Of a stretch of DNA of 64,000 nucleotides, positions 21,905 to 34,010 are shown one piece after another; position 1 is the stretch's first letter; each line of letters begins with the position of its first letter. A model generated the notes under the pieces. That model saw only the letters and a list, made by a program, of their open reading frames with translations. It ran no database searches and was not told where the DNA came from. A program made the position numbers and the translations under genes. The stretch spans positions 2,147,904-2,211,903 of the forward strand of contig BFEA01000061.1 of assembly GCA_003427395.1 (NCBI GenBank). The letters run 5' to 3'. The DNA is from Chara braunii (lineage: Eukaryota > Streptophyta > Charophyceae > Charales > Characeae).

Positions 21905-23047
21905 TTGCTGTATTTGTACAGGATAGCAGCGGCGGTCATGGCTGGAGATGGTGGTTTGGATAAGGTCCTTCTTTGGAGGAATTCTTCTCTCGCTAAAGTA
22001 TTGACATGCGAATCTGTAGACGAGTCAATGCCCCCGGACCTTAGAGCTCTGTTGTTTCAAGGGAAGAATCTGCCTAACTTTTTGCGCGATTACCACGGCT
22101 TTAGTCTTGTGAAGAAGTAGGATGAGAAGACGATGTCGGCTATATTCCCTCTGTTCGTATGTGAGGAGTTGGGCGAGGAAGTATACGATTTCATGTTGAG
22201 ATCACGAACTTGGAGTGAACTGGAAAGTTTGTTGAGCTTGAGGTTTCTCGAGCACGAAATCGACGGTTGTTATTATGAAGACCCCAATCGAATAATCGGT
22301 GGTGCGTCAGCAAAAGGGGAACTAGACAGTATACGGAAACAGGTGAGAGCATTGAAAGAGAGAATGACACAACTAGAAAGGGACAGAAAAGGTAAGTGAA
22401 AGGTCTCCGAGGGGATGTCGGACAGGCTAGCTGGTAGTAGCGGAGAGAAGTCGAATGATGACAATCAAGGTTCTCTCCGACCTGCGAAAGCTGAAAAGAA
22501 ACTATGTGGTAACCAAGCTGGAGAAAAAGGTGAAGACATGATGGATATAAAAGAAGAACCTATACCTAAGAAGTTTACCAAGGCCCAGCGGAAGGCAAGA
22601 AACCGAGCGCGAATGGTCTATGACCGCGATCAAGGTCGAGATTGGGGAAGAGGTCGAGACGATGGTAGACGAGGAAATGGTGGTCAAGGCAATAAGGGTC
22701 TCGGAAGTAATGGTGGAGGACGTGATAGCAAAGGCAATAAGGGAGCTGATAATAGAAATTGGAACGCCATCAGGGTCGAAAGTGGTCAAGAAAGTGGTCA
22801 AGAACTTGGGAGAGGAAGAGTGGGTTTTAAAAGTACGGTCTGCAGGCATTGTGCCCAAGAAGGGCACATAATGAGGTTTTGCCATGTCAGGAAGACTTAT
22901 TAAGCAAATGGTCTCATAAGCACCAATATTGAAGGTGGTGTTTATAACTGGTTTAGAAACCCCATTAACCCAAACATACCTGGAGGGACGAGACAAGAAG
23001 TTTTGCGACGAGAGTACGAATGGCGGACAAGGACAAAGGACCTGTAT
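21905..23047 (+). pseudogene. Gag with CCHC zinc knuckle (gypsy-like), interrupted by stops
   Basis: One frame runs from 21905 to 22903 and on to about 23047, crossed by TAG 22118, TGA 22397 and TAA 22901 without an indel. It shows a capsid-like region ('LPNFLRDYHGFSLVKK', 'IFPLFVCEELGEEVYDF', 'RTWSELESLLSLRFLEHEI'), a coiled-coil ('DSIRKQVRALKERMTQLERD'), a Lys-rich then Arg/Gly/Asn-rich nucleic-acid-binding stretch, and a retroviral-type zinc knuckle CRHCAQEGHIMRFC (C-X2-C-X4-H-X4-C) at 22841-22882. After the TAA the frame continues as 'PGGTRQEVLRREYEW' before TAG and TGA. Weaker coding-like stretches upstream (21030-21660) are out of register. Protease, RT and integrase are not seen, so the element is probably a truncated or non-autonomous copy. 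Confidence 0.65.
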
Positions 23048-23471
23048 TAGTGATAGAAAATTGCAAGGTCATTTGATAATAAGGGCACTTCAGGGATGAT
23101 TGTAAGGTACTAGCAAGGTACATTGAGTTGGGAATGACTAAGTTTCACACATGCGGAAGATTGGTGGCCATCACTGGACAGATAATCCGGGGGTGGCAGA
23201 GTGGAGCTCGATATAATATTGGGGTTGACCATCACTTCTTAGATTAAAAATAAGTAGATGTATGAACTTCTAGATAAATTGATGTGTCTGTTGGGTAAGA
23301 AAGAACATGGGTGAGTAGAGTGCAGTCTAAAAATGGGACAAGTTTTCTCCTTGAGTTGATAGGATAAAAGTTTAGAATAGATGGTAGTATAAGGAAATGC
23401 ATGAATGTTTGAGGATAAGTATGAGGATAAGAGAGATGAGTCGCAAGTCTGACTCATCATAACATACTTTA

Positions 23472-23473
<2 letters not shown>

Positions 23474-23512
<39 letters not shown>
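23474..23512. repeat. (TA)n microsatellite
   Basis: About 18 TA steps bounded by ATAACT and AGTTAT, so the tract and its edges form a perfect palindrome. Confidence 0.9.
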
Positions 23513-23513
<1 letters not shown>

Positions 23514-25830
23514 TCCAAAGGGGATGAGTTGGTGATCACAAACATTTTCACATTGTGAGTGAATCCTTGTCTATGATTGAGTCTTTTGTGAGTCAGTATC
23601 TCCCTTTGTCTATCACTATTGGATTCATCTGAGGCCTAAAGGTGGTGGTAGAGGAACGGACGGATCAGTACCTTGTGTGAAAGTCAGTGAAAGGTTGTAT
23701 GACCCAGATGTTGAAAGAGTTGATTATATGTACATTTTCAGAAACCATGCTACGACATGAACAAACTTTTCAATGAGTTGAAACATTTTTGCAATCATTT
23801 TCTTTGGAATGGGATGTTTGTTTTGTTGGTTTCATACAAACAAAGAGTCAACAAATATTTATTTAAAAAAAATATAATGTTTTTTTTATATAATACAAAA
23901 TGACCCCGAGGTGCGTGCCTCACCGAGCTATGATCAAAGAGTTGGAGGGCACAACCCTGGGTGACAGCCTGACGATTGGTCAATTTATTGGAAAATCTTA
24001 TTTATTTGGTTCATTTAAAAGAAGCATCGTTCATCCACTTCAAGGGTTAACCTGAGGGCATAAATTACCAAGCCTATGGTGGAAAATTGGCATCGTTGGG
24101 ACATAACTCCCAGCGTAGGCTGCAGACCTAGCGTAACCAGGCAGCAGACCCTTTGACTCTAGCCTCGAAAAGAAACTAGAGGGGGGGCCACCCCAATGAA
24201 AGGATCTATTCAGGTGGATGTCGAAGGGGTCGAAGTTAGTATTGAAATCTATGAATTTTTTTTAAAGATAGGATGGATATCTCATCGTTGCACAACCAAC
24301 GAGGGTAACCACCGATAAGCAACAACGAGGTGGGCCGCAGCTCCGGCCTGATCAGCAGGACTGTGGTGGGTCATGATGGGGACCGTTGTCCTCCTGTATT
24401 AGACTTCGGGCAGGACGACAGGCAACTTTGGATTGTAATATCAAGAGTTGAACACCCAAGGTCTCGGTTAGGACCCACGTTTGGCGGGTTGAGTTCGCAC
24501 GCGGACACCAACCCTGAAAGCAACCAACGAATTCTTGGGTCCAAGTCTAAGGGGTGTGGGGAAGGAAAGGTGCGTTGTCATACTTAACTATTTCATATAC
24601 TGTAGTACGGATTAAGTATCCCCACTTCAAGTCATTTGGTTATTTTACAATGTGGGAGACCCGGGTCAAAATCTCGGCAGTAATAATGAAAAGTGAAATG
24701 ACGACGTCAATCTTGAACCACATTTCATTCCAGGATTCGGATTTGATAATTTCCTTATCTGAAAACAAATTTTTATTTGCAAATAGTTCTCCAGCGACGG
24801 GGACGTCGCTTAATGGGTTTCGGGATACTGTCGGACCAAATACCCTTACAAGGGTATTTGGCCATGTTTTTACAATCGACACATCGATTGCGTCGACCAC
24901 CATAGTGGTGTCAGTCTGAACTTTTACGCGTGGCACTTTGAAACGACTTTCCTCGACCGTTGAGGCCGGGGCAAAATCGGTGAGACAATTTCGTTAAGTA
25001 TGCGCGCGCGGTGTTATGACGCACGCTGTGATGGTTAGGATCTCCAGTAATACCCTTCGACCGAAGAGGTTGAGGGGTCGATAGGGTTGATGTTATGACG
25101 AGTAGATCTACGATGTACACTGAGACTTAATCGTCAGTACATTAGTCACAAATAATTAATACGCGCCCGGTCGTACAACCAGAGCGATTATTAGTGTATG
25201 ATCATCGATGTTGAGGTAGCGCCCCAATTGTTGACGTTTGCTCGAGCGGTACCTCTATCCTTACTAGTGCACCGTGAGCGAGGTTGAGGCTCTAGCTCGC
25301 CCTCCCGTAGGTAGGAAGGGAGTCGCCTGTTTGGCGGTGACTTCCTGATCGCATGGCTACCCGAGCGACCGGTGCCTTCATCCCTCTGCAGAGGGAGACA
25401 TCGTGGCAAACTCTGATATCGTCCGCACAGGGCCTAGACTCGTACTACTGGAGCCAGTGCTCGCCTACCTGACGGTACTGAGCCTCTGGAAATGCCAACT
25501 TTTGTCTTCTTCTTCTCGGCCTCGAGTATCCGGCACGTCCACCTCCACTTGGTGTGGCACCGACCTAACTGCTACCTGAGTGTTTTTCTGCTGCAACCCT
25601 CAAAGCCGCGGCCATAGGTAAACACCGTCGTGTCGGGCCGCTCAAACAACCAGGTGTGTCCCTACGGGACACATGCACAGACCTGCGGGACACACACACT
25701 CCAGTCGACAGGCACTCAGACAGGCACGCAGAACAGCAAGTGCTCACGCACAGACTCGGAAACGGGCTCGGGTCATTGGGCGGACTGAGCCTTACTTCCT
25801 TACATATGTCTGAGCTGCCTCACTTTTACC
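23513..25830. other. no gene recognised
   Basis: Mixed-composition sequence with only short frames. The Arg/Pro/Ser-rich minus frame at 25191-25409 has no motif I can name. A retroelement leader or LTR is possible but not shown. Confidence 0.3.
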
Positions 25831-25836
25831 CAAAGT

Positions 25837-25921
25837 GGAAGCTAGCTCAGTAGGCTTAGGTGTAGACAAACAAGTGGATTACACAAGGATCGAGGCCTAT
25901 TGCCCTTTTGAGCTAGCTTCC
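25837..25921. repeat. 13-bp inverted repeat with A-box-like end
   Basis: GGAAGCTAGCTCA at 25837-25849 is matched by its exact complement TGAGCTAGCTTCC at 25909-25921, 59 bp apart. Extended arms continue with one gap (CAAAGT/CTTTTG). The left arm continues into TAGCTCAGTAGG, a good pol III A-box. Likely a small foldback or SINE-derived unit. Confidence 0.6.
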
Positions 25922-25957
25922 TTTTGAAAAGGGGCTCCTCTTTTGTTAACCCGTGTT

Positions 25958-26013
25958 CGGTAGGCCGGGACTCGAACCCGCGACCTCTTTATCAGAGTAG
26001 TTGCCCCGTTGAA
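25958..26013 (-). other. 3' half of a tRNA-like sequence
   Basis: On the minus strand, an anticodon-arm-like CTCTGATAAAGAG is followed by a variable stretch and a T arm CGGGTTCGAGTCCCG, then CCTACCGA resembling the 3' acceptor strand. No matching 5' acceptor or D arm lies upstream, so this is a fragment and not a working tRNA gene. Confidence 0.45.
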
Positions 26014-26204
26014 ACAAGATTTGACACTTGGCGAGTTCAGGTGGTTAGAGGTTAGATTCTTTATTTTTCTTTGTTTTCTTTTATTTACTTTTACGACTAG
26101 ATTCTCTTCTTTTTATTTTATTTTATTTTATTATTGTTCTTTTTTCTTTTTTTTCTTTTACTCGTAGTTTCAGATAGTTCGCCTTAGGAATCTGTCGCAG
26201 ATTT

Positions 26205-26590
26205 CCCAACAGATTCATTGATCAAGTACCACGGTACTACCTGGATACCGACTTCGGGATCACGTTGGCAGCCGACGAAGTCTCGGTCAGCCACTATGCG
26301 AGAAGGAGCCGGGGACGTGCACGAATAGCTGCAGAGCAGGCGCGGTGAGAAGGAATCGCGCGGTGGAAGGAGGAGGTGCGAGCGAGGATGAAGATAGCCG
26401 CGCGGTAGGAGGAGAGAGCAACAGCGGGGGCGAGTGCGCAGAGGCTGGAAGAGCAAGCACGGGGCGCGACTGACGAAGATGGCGACTGGGAGAATAGCAA
26501 GGTAGCACGGGGGGGAAAGAAGAAGAAGAAGAAGAAGAAGAAGAAGAAGAAGAGGGAGAAGGGAAGGGGGGGACGGGGATAGACTGTTGT
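26205..26590 (+). pseudogene. charged Arg/Glu/Lys-rich coding remnant with TGA and TAG
   Basis: A + strand frame reads 'RFIDQVPRYYLDTDF', then Arg/Ala/Glu-rich helices ('RARIAAEQAR', TGA, 'EGIARWKEEVRARMKIAAR', TAG, 'EERATAGASAQRLEEQAR') and ends in a poly-Lys run made by the (GAA)n repeat at 26520-26553. The composition on both sides of each stop matches, so the stops look like point changes (CGA to TGA, CAG to TAG). Function is unknown; a Gag-type coiled coil is possible. Confidence 0.35.
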
Positions 26591-26943
26591 AACCATCAAT
26601 CTTGGACGAGGAATGTCGGGTAAGCGCGAGTCATGAGCTCGCGCTGGTTACGTCCCTGCCTTTTTGCACACACCGCCGTCACTCCTACCGATTGAATGAC
26701 CCGGTGAAGTGTTAGGATCGCGGTGATCTCGGCGTTGCCGCGGGAGGTACTGTAGAAGGTTCATTGAACCTTATCGTTTAAGAGGGAGAAGAGGAATGAC
26801 AAGGAGGGGTAGGGGGGGGAAAAAAAGAAGTGAGAGAAGAAGGACTGCGACGACGACTCCGACAGACTAACGACTCGAACGACTCGGACGACGACGGGGA
26901 GAGAGAGGGCAGAGAAGTTTGCGATCATGCGGCTTACCTCATC

Positions 26944-27024
26944 GATAGAAATAAATAAATAAATAAATAAAATAGAATGAATCTACCGCCAGGAGGTGGA
27001 AATATTCATTACCATACGAGTGAG

Positions 27025-27096
<72 letters not shown>

Positions 27097-27280
27097 GAAG
27101 ACTATAAGTCTCCAACCTCGGCCAACAGCTAAGTCTCCTCGTCACGCGCTACTTGGATCGATAGAACGAGCAAGGCAAAAAGTGGCAGTGTATATTTCCC
27201 CGTTTCAGCAGAAGATTCATTCCGATTTTGCTCGTCCTATCGATGGAATGTGTCAGTGTGAAACGTTCATGATTCGACCA

Positions 27281-27335
<55 letters not shown>
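26944..27335. repeat. microsatellite cluster: (AATA)n, (GT)n, (GA)n
   Basis: AATA runs at 26948-26971, GT/GTAT runs at 27022-27080, and GA runs at 27081-27095 and 27283-27330. The second GA run is followed by ATGAGGATGATGATGT and a GCACGTACCTGG stretch that also follows GA-rich sequence in both copies of the 2-kb repeat (17415 and 30680). Confidence 0.85.
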
Positions 27336-27338
<3 letters not shown>

Positions 27339-27721
27339 TGAGGATGATGATGTAGGTGCACGTACCTGGTCTGACGATGATCTACAGGTTCGGCATCTTG
27401 TTGCACTTCGGTTCTGATGCAGACGTCAACAGTTGCATTGTCAATACGTAGGAGTTGTGTGATCGTAGTCCGGGCGCGTGAGCGCAAGATAGGAGGTGAC
27501 GTGGATAACGATTGCGACCACCACGAGCGACTACAGGGACAACGAGGGGGAAGTTGAGAACAAGGGAGAAGAAGAAGAAAAGGGAAGGATGAGAGCGATG
27601 GTACTTACCACAATGAAAAGAGGCAGAGCCGAATAGACGAAGTGGGGACTGACACAATATCCCCGAACAACAACGCACCCTCATCTTGACTGTACCTGAC
27701 CTGAAAGAGAGGTTGTATACC

Positions 27722-27760
<39 letters not shown>

Positions 27761-28369
27761 GTTATTATTTTATCCTAGCGAGATAGCGACTATGTGCGTG
27801 TAAAAAGAAAACCGGAGAGACGAGGGCAAAGACTGAGTGAAGGAGTAGAACGCCACGGGGAGGAAGAAAAGTACTCGCGAAAAAGATGAAGAATGTGAAA
27901 GAAAATAGAGGAAGTGTGAGGTAGGAAGAAAGAGAATGAGAAAGAAAAAGAGAGAGATACAAACTTACCTCACAGCCCTTGCCTAAAAGCCGTGACCGCC
28001 AGTCCCGACCGCCTCCCGGTCTGAGGCTCATCAACACACCACTGTCTCCGCTGAAAAGTCAACGAAGCAACAGCCGTTCGTAGTTGTCCTCATCGTCACT
28101 GTCTATGGGGACAAGTTCAAGCTGACAAAAGAAAGGTGGGGAAAAAGAGAAAATGCAGAAGAAGGCAAGGGTGTGGGATATCAAGATCTGATTGAAGGGT
28201 GACGAGATGCGTACGTAGTGCTACTAGTGCATGAGGAGAGGTCAGCTAAGGTGTTGACATCGTGTGCATTGGTCTTCGAGAGTCTGAGTGAGCCTGCTGT
28301 GTGGACACAGTTGTAGACAGGACAGTCAAGTAGAGCAGGCTGGATGGGGCGCATGGTGGTTCTTGGGTC

Positions 28370-28706
28370 CACGTGGCATCTATGTGATGGGGGATAGAGG
28401 TTGTAAGTGATGCGAGAGACATACCTGCTGTGAGAAAACGTGCAACATTGGTCGCTCTCTACTCGTACTCAGAGGAGCTGTTGTCGACGTCCTTCGGCAT
28501 TGTAGATATAGGCTAGGTAGGATCTGCCATTCGTAGTCTGGGCGCCGAGCGCCAGATAGGATGTCAACTCTGGTTCTTCGTTGATGATGATGATGCTATT
28601 CCGACATTGTAATTTATGAGCTGATGTTGCGTTGGCTCGAGGTCACGACTATCTGACCTTGTGTAAGTGATGCGGTTTGGTTGCTGAAGTACGCTATAGC
28701 TCATAC

Positions 28707-28756
<50 letters not shown>

Positions 28757-29163
28757 GTAAGATTCACTGTGGTCCTTGGGTACATGTGGCATCTGTGTGA
28801 TGGGGAAACAAGGTTGTGAGTGAGAGGAGAGACATACCTGGTGCCTGACGCGTGCGGCATTGGCCGAGATCTGCTCGTACTCGGGGAGCTGTTGACGTCA
28901 TCAGCGGCACTGTAGATAGGCTACGTAGGATCTGCCATTCGTAGTCTGGAGGCTGAGCGCCAGATAGGACATCAACATTAGTTCTTCGTTGATGATGATG
29001 ATTGGACTATTTCAGCATTGTCAATTTTGAGTTTTGATGTGTTCTTTTTTTGGTGAAACTCGTGATGCAATTCTGCTGTTGGTTCGGGGTCACGACTGTC
29101 TGGTTTAAGTATATGATGTTGTTTGGTTACTAAAGTTCGCTATTGCTCATTTTCTTGTTATTC

Positions 29164-29224
<61 letters not shown>

Positions 29225-29225
29225 G
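28370..29225. repeat. two ~0.4-kb repeats, each ending in (ATT)n
   Basis: Shared landmarks: 'GAGAGACATACCTG', 'TCTGCTCGTACTC' or close variants, 'GTAGGATCTGCCATTCGTAG', 'AGCGCCAGATAGGA', 'GGTCACGACT' and a terminal ATT run (28708-28757; 29160-29224). A more divergent relative seems to end in the ATT run at 27721-27761. Ending in a microsatellite suggests retroposed units or tandem amplification. Confidence 0.6.
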
Positions 29226-29341
29226 GATTGCAATCAAACTCGTTCTCAGTCACACTTTACATGCATGTAAACAGCAGCACAGCAAACTGGCGACACGCGC
29301 CCACACGATACTAAGAGATATGGCAACCAGACAAGAGTTCA

Positions 29342-31343
29342 CTTGCAACTGGCTATGGCCACCCAGCGCCCAACAACTCACTGTTCACACACTCTGGATC
29401 ACCCTGGATACCCCGCACTCACGCAGTGAGATGTACACACAAACATGGATGTACACACAAACATGGTGAGACTGTGGTACACACACACAAGCACAGTGAC
29501 TATCACATCCACAGTGTACAGACAGAGTGCCCAAGTCACACACATGCACAGCGAAGCTGTCAAATACACAGCAAACAGACAGAGTGCACAGTCACACACC
29601 CGGTTACGCACAGTCACAGGCAGGCCATAACGCAGATGCACGGAGGGAACGCGCACAGCCATTGTGACGCAGACACATACACTACGCAACACCTACCGCT
29701 AGCCAATGGTTGAGCTCTTCGTCCACGCCCACTGCGTCCTCTGGGCTCACTGCAAACCTCCTTGCACGGGTCGCTGCCAATGGTTGAGCTCTTCGTCCAC
29801 GCCCACTGCGTCCTCTGGGCTCACTGCAAACCTCCTTGCACGGGTCGCTGTGGCAGCATGTCCGCATGGCTCACGCGGGATTGAATGAATGACAGGGCGC
29901 TGCCTCTTGATTTATACTTCTGTAACTTGTTAGTCTGCCTTTTTCCCATACCCGTGGTGCCCACAGTCCCATGCGGTACTTACTTGATTGGACCTGGACT
30001 GACTGGGATGCACCACTAACTCAGCACTGTCACACTATGACATAAACAGATACTGTGACTGACACTCAGATACACAAAACACAATGACACGGATACTGTG
30101 ACACAGACACACAATGCACAGTCACACAGTCATAGTGACACACAGGCATACAACCACTATGACATACACAAAGACGCACGGTACACTGTGACCCACACAC
30201 AGGTGTTGTGACGCACACAGCCAGATGTTGCGACACGGACGGGTACAGTGTACACAGACGGACACACACAGACCGCTGCGTGTACACAGACAGATACACA
30301 CGCGGCGACACAGGCACAGTGGAACACACACAAACACTGTGACAAACGCACAGACACTGTGACAAGAGCACAAACACAGTGAAACACATAGCGGACGGTA
30401 ACATATACACCCGAAAAATACAGTCACACAGATACATAGTGACAACAGATACACAAGTGGCACTGACACGCAATGATACAGACATAGTGAAAATTGTGAC
30501 AGATGAACAAGTGCACAGCGTCACGCAGGTGTATGGTGACACAGTCATAGTGACACCTACACAGTCACACAGACTGTGACAGACATGGTGAGACACAGAC
30601 AGAGACATACACAATTGGGCACAGCCTGTGACGAACACAGCAATACACAGAGAGAGACACGTACACAGAAAGGGGGAGAGAGAGAGCAAGATGAGGATGA
30701 TGATGTGTGGACACGTACCTGGCCTAAGCAACCGTCTACGGGGAAAACATCTTCATGTGCCTTAGTTCTGCTGTTAAAAAAAAAAAAAAAAAAAAAAAAA
30801 ATCAACCAGTCGCATTGTCAATCGTAGGCTGGTCGGTGCTTAGGAAGTCATTTGTCTAGGACTTCTTTGAGAAGAATGGAAGATTACAAAGGGGCTGGAC
30901 TCTGGTATTTTCTCATAAGGTCAACAAAGGAAACATAGAGTCATTGTCATAGTTAGCTACGTGTGGAAGACTGTCCGAGAAAGTCAACGTGATTAGATAG
31001 TGGGTTCGGGGAATTGGCACATCGGGGCACGACATACGGGTCAGTCTTAAGGCATTCTACCACGTGTATGCCTATGCTACAGCGATCGAGAAAATGCCCT
31101 TGGCTGGCCTACCTCTACTTCGCACGTGGGTCAGTAGCTCAGTAGGGATATGCCCACCTAAGGGATGGTGACAGCTCCCGCAGGTGGAGGTAATGTTGTA
31201 CCTCGCGGGATCCCTAACCTGTCGTAGGGAGTCGCGAGAGGTATAGCACGCGCGCACGGTCGGAGTGGTGTTTTGTCGAGTGTGACAAAATGAGACTCTT
31301 GCATGACACGGTCGTGAGGTCCGACACAAAACTACTTTGCGTC
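29342..31343. repeat. 2-kb dispersed repeat, copy 2
   Basis: Collinear with 16159-18096 but with an internal 74-bp perfect tandem duplication (29701-29774 repeated at 29775-29848) and a small deletion near 31110. The pol-III-like A box here reads TAGCTCAGTAGG (about 31135). At 31343 the repeat stops abruptly and coding sequence of the 6554-8601 family begins within 10 bp. Either one element inserted beside the other, or the 2-kb unit captured a gene fragment. Confidence 0.75.
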
Positions 31344-31352
31344 GCGCGCGAC

Positions 31353-31997
31353 AGAGGGATTCGAGCATTGATAGGGGAGTGCAACAGAATGATGACAACA
31401 GTGCGTGGAGAGATAACATAGCAACTTAAGCATTGGTTTTGGGCAGAAAAAGGTATTCCGCTTGTGCAATCACACCAAACGGATCACCAGCTCCCTACTC
31501 ACAACAAGATGCGAGCAGAGTTGAAGGACGACAAAACATGGAGACGGAGCGGCAACGATCCTTGGGGCGCACCAGCGTTCAAAACGACACTCACAAAGGT
31601 TTTCCAGATGAGAAGGGACGGCACGAACCTTGGCGTGACGCTGCAGCAACTGGTTTTTGCGGAAATGGTTCTGCAATGTGAAATCGAGCAGACGGTAAGG
31701 ACCAGTAGAGCGGCCGACGAGATACAAAAATTAACATGTATAAAGCACGACATCGCATCATCTGTCTGCAGCCGCAACACAGTCGTGAACTTTTCGATCT
31801 CCAAGTTAGACCGCACTGCATCTATTTCTGAGAAGGTCGTTGCCTTATTTCGAGCTGGCCTGCCCTCTGTCTACAGGAGCGGGCCACATAACATAACGAT
31901 AACAGATGACGATTTCGACTTGGAGTTCATTGCACCACCTCGTGAGAGAGACAGAGACGGGGAGAGGGATAGAGAAAGTTTGTGTGCCAGACCTTGA
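31353..31997 (+). pseudogene. second copy of the 6554-8601 gene family, 5'-truncated
   Basis: The frame begins 'GIRALIGECNRMMTTVRGEIT' and ends at TGA 31995-31997. Matching blocks with the first copy include 'RGEIT', 'LKH.FW.EKG.PL', 'MR.E......TWR.SG..', 'WG.PAF...LT.VF', 'FAEMV' and 'NTVVNFSISKLDR'. A TAG (31419-31421) occupies the same codon as TAA 8071-8073 in the first copy. Where that copy has TAA 8299, this one has CAA. The C-terminal Arg/Glu/Asp run overlaps GA-rich sequence. There is no start codon or exon 1, so it is a fragment. Confidence 0.6.
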
Positions 31998-32097
31998 ACA
32001 ATGGGCGGGGGAGGGGAGGGGAATACATTTGTTTGAATCACAAGGTTCACAACGAAATATGTCACCAAGAGTTGCAGGAGATCACTGTCATTGCATG

Positions 32098-32099
<2 letters not shown>

Positions 32100-32172
<73 letters not shown>
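32100..32172. repeat. (GA)n microsatellite
   Basis: More than thirty GA steps. The Arg-Glu frames across it are artefacts. Confidence 0.9.
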
Positions 32173-32174
<2 letters not shown>

Positions 32175-32499
32175 AAAGGAGATGATGACTGTGAACCACG
32201 GTTTGACAATCACTGTACAACATATGCTCTCTTATTTATGATACAACATTGTCCAATCGCTTGTAATGCTCATCATTGTCTAATTCAAGAGTGAGGGATT
32301 ATGTAATGTGTAATACCATGATGTATGAAGACATCACAGTTTGCAGAGGAAAATAGGAGACCAATGAGAAGACAAGGATCGTTGCAATCCGTGACTTGCC
32401 TCAGTGACCGTAAATACAACTACCCACACTAAAAACATGACAAGATGTGTTTGACAAACATCACCCACAGCCTGCAAATGTTATTGGTTGTCGTCAATG

Positions 32500-32945
32500 C
32501 AAGGTTGGCTAGTGCGTGCCACTCTCTCTCTCGGCATGACATGTTGGCGAATTTGTGTCACGTAGTAGTGAACTGTGCTCGTAGTAGGGTAACTCAGCGT
32601 ATGATTGAGGCTACTACGTGCCTCAATCATATGATTGTATAGTGCGTCCATCCGTGGAAGGAAATACCGTCATCCATTCGATGAGGAAAAAAGAAAGGTT
32701 GGCTACTACGTGTCACTCTTTCTCTCGGACTGACATGTTGACGAAATAGTGTCACGCAGTAGTGAACCCTGCTTGTACCAAGGCAGCTCGGCATATGATA
32801 GAGGCTACCGCATGCGTCCATCCGTAGAATGAAATATCGCAATCCAGAAGACTCAAAAGAAAGGTTGCTTACTGCGTGCCACTTTCTCTCGCAGACTGTC
32901 ATGTTGGAGAAACTGTGTCACGCTGTAGTAAACCGTGCTTGTAGC
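32500..32945. repeat. three-copy ~165-195-bp tandem repeat
   Basis: 'GGTTG(G)CT(A/T)...TGCCACT', then 'GACATGTTG', 'GTGTCACG(C/T)AGTAGTGAAC' and 'GTGCTTGTA', begins near 32503, 32697 and 32861. A perfect hairpin around 32608-32640 pairs TATGATTGAGG with CCTCAATCATA, with the loop CTACTACGTG. Confidence 0.65.
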
Positions 32946-32948
32946 ATT

Positions 32949-33161
32949 GCCCCCCCCCCCCCCCCCCCCCCCCCCANAGAGAGAGAGAGAGAGAGAGAAA
33001 AGAGAAAAAAAAAAAAAAAAAGATTTGGATCCAAATTGTGAGAGGGAGGAGGTGGAGAACACGGATTGGGATAAGGGAGAAGAGGAAGAATTATGAGGAA
33101 GGGGAAAAAGAGCATTGGGATCCTTATCCTCCTCCCCCTCATCGTGGTTCCGATTTTCCTT

Positions 33162-33237
<76 letters not shown>

Positions 33238-33260
33238 TGTGTGTGTGTGTGTGTGTTTAC
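32949..33260. repeat. poly-C, (GA)n, poly-A, (CT)n and (TG)n runs
   Basis: C run 32949-32975, one N, GA run, A run 33006-33020, CT run 33163-33233, TG run 33236-33256. The assembly is uncertain around the N. Confidence 0.85.
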
Positions 33261-33469
33261 CCTCTCTCTTATTTTCTTCATTCAGTGTGTATTGCATGTC
33301 AGGAGTACTAGAAGACTCTAAGATTAACAAATATGAAAGAGCATAGTGTTTCCTGCAGTAGGAGAAAAACGTGAATAAGTTGGCCTCCGTACAGGGAAGA
33401 AACTGCAAAAACGTACGACACGAGTTCAAATTTCAATTTTTTTCCCCAACAGAAAATGCAATGTTCAAC

Positions 33470-34010
33470 AATTGGTAAACAAGTTTTCAACAACTTTTCA
33501 ACAAATGGACCTACTTTTATACAACTTTTCAACAAATGGATCAACAATTGGTAAAACAGTTTTCAACAACTTGTCATAACTTTTCAACAATTCGACACAC
33601 TATTTTTTGTTTACCAAATGCTTAGTTAGCGTTCATTTCCTTCACTTCTGGTGGAACACATGACACCCCCCTCGCTAAACAGTTTATTAACACAGTTCCA
33701 ACTATTGGAAAACACATGACACCCCCCCCGCCAAACAGTTTATTAACACAGTTTCAACAATTAGTAAACAAGTCTTCAACAACTTTTCAACAAATGGACC
33801 AACTTTTATATAACTTTTCAACAAATGGATCAACAATTGGTAAACCAGTTTTCAACAACTTATCAACAACTTTTCAACAATTGGACACACTATTTTATGT
33901 TTATCAAATGTTTTGTTAGCGTTGATTTCCTTCACTTATGGTGGAACACATGACACCCCCCCCCGGCAAACAGTTTATTAACACAGTTTCAACTATTAGA
34001 AAAAGGGGTC
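33470..34010. repeat. ~290-bp tandem duplication rich in TTTTCAACAA
   Basis: Unit 1 (about 33477-33705) and unit 2 (about 33767-34005) share 'TTTTCAACAAATGGACC', 'ATCAACAATTGGTAAA', 'GACACACTATTTT', 'TTCCTTCACTT', 'GTGGAACACATGACACCCCC' and 'AAACAGTTTATTAACACAGTT'. They lie directly at the 3' end of the minus-strand RT-RNase H frame and may be terminal repeats of that element. Confidence 0.7.

Noticed and set aside
25958-26013. Functional tRNA gene on the minus strand
   Set aside because: The D arm and 5' acceptor strand are missing; only the 3' half resembles a tRNA.
29123-29314. Tyr/Leu-rich ORFs over (ATT)n (also 28564-28860)
   Set aside because: Trinucleotide repeat translation.
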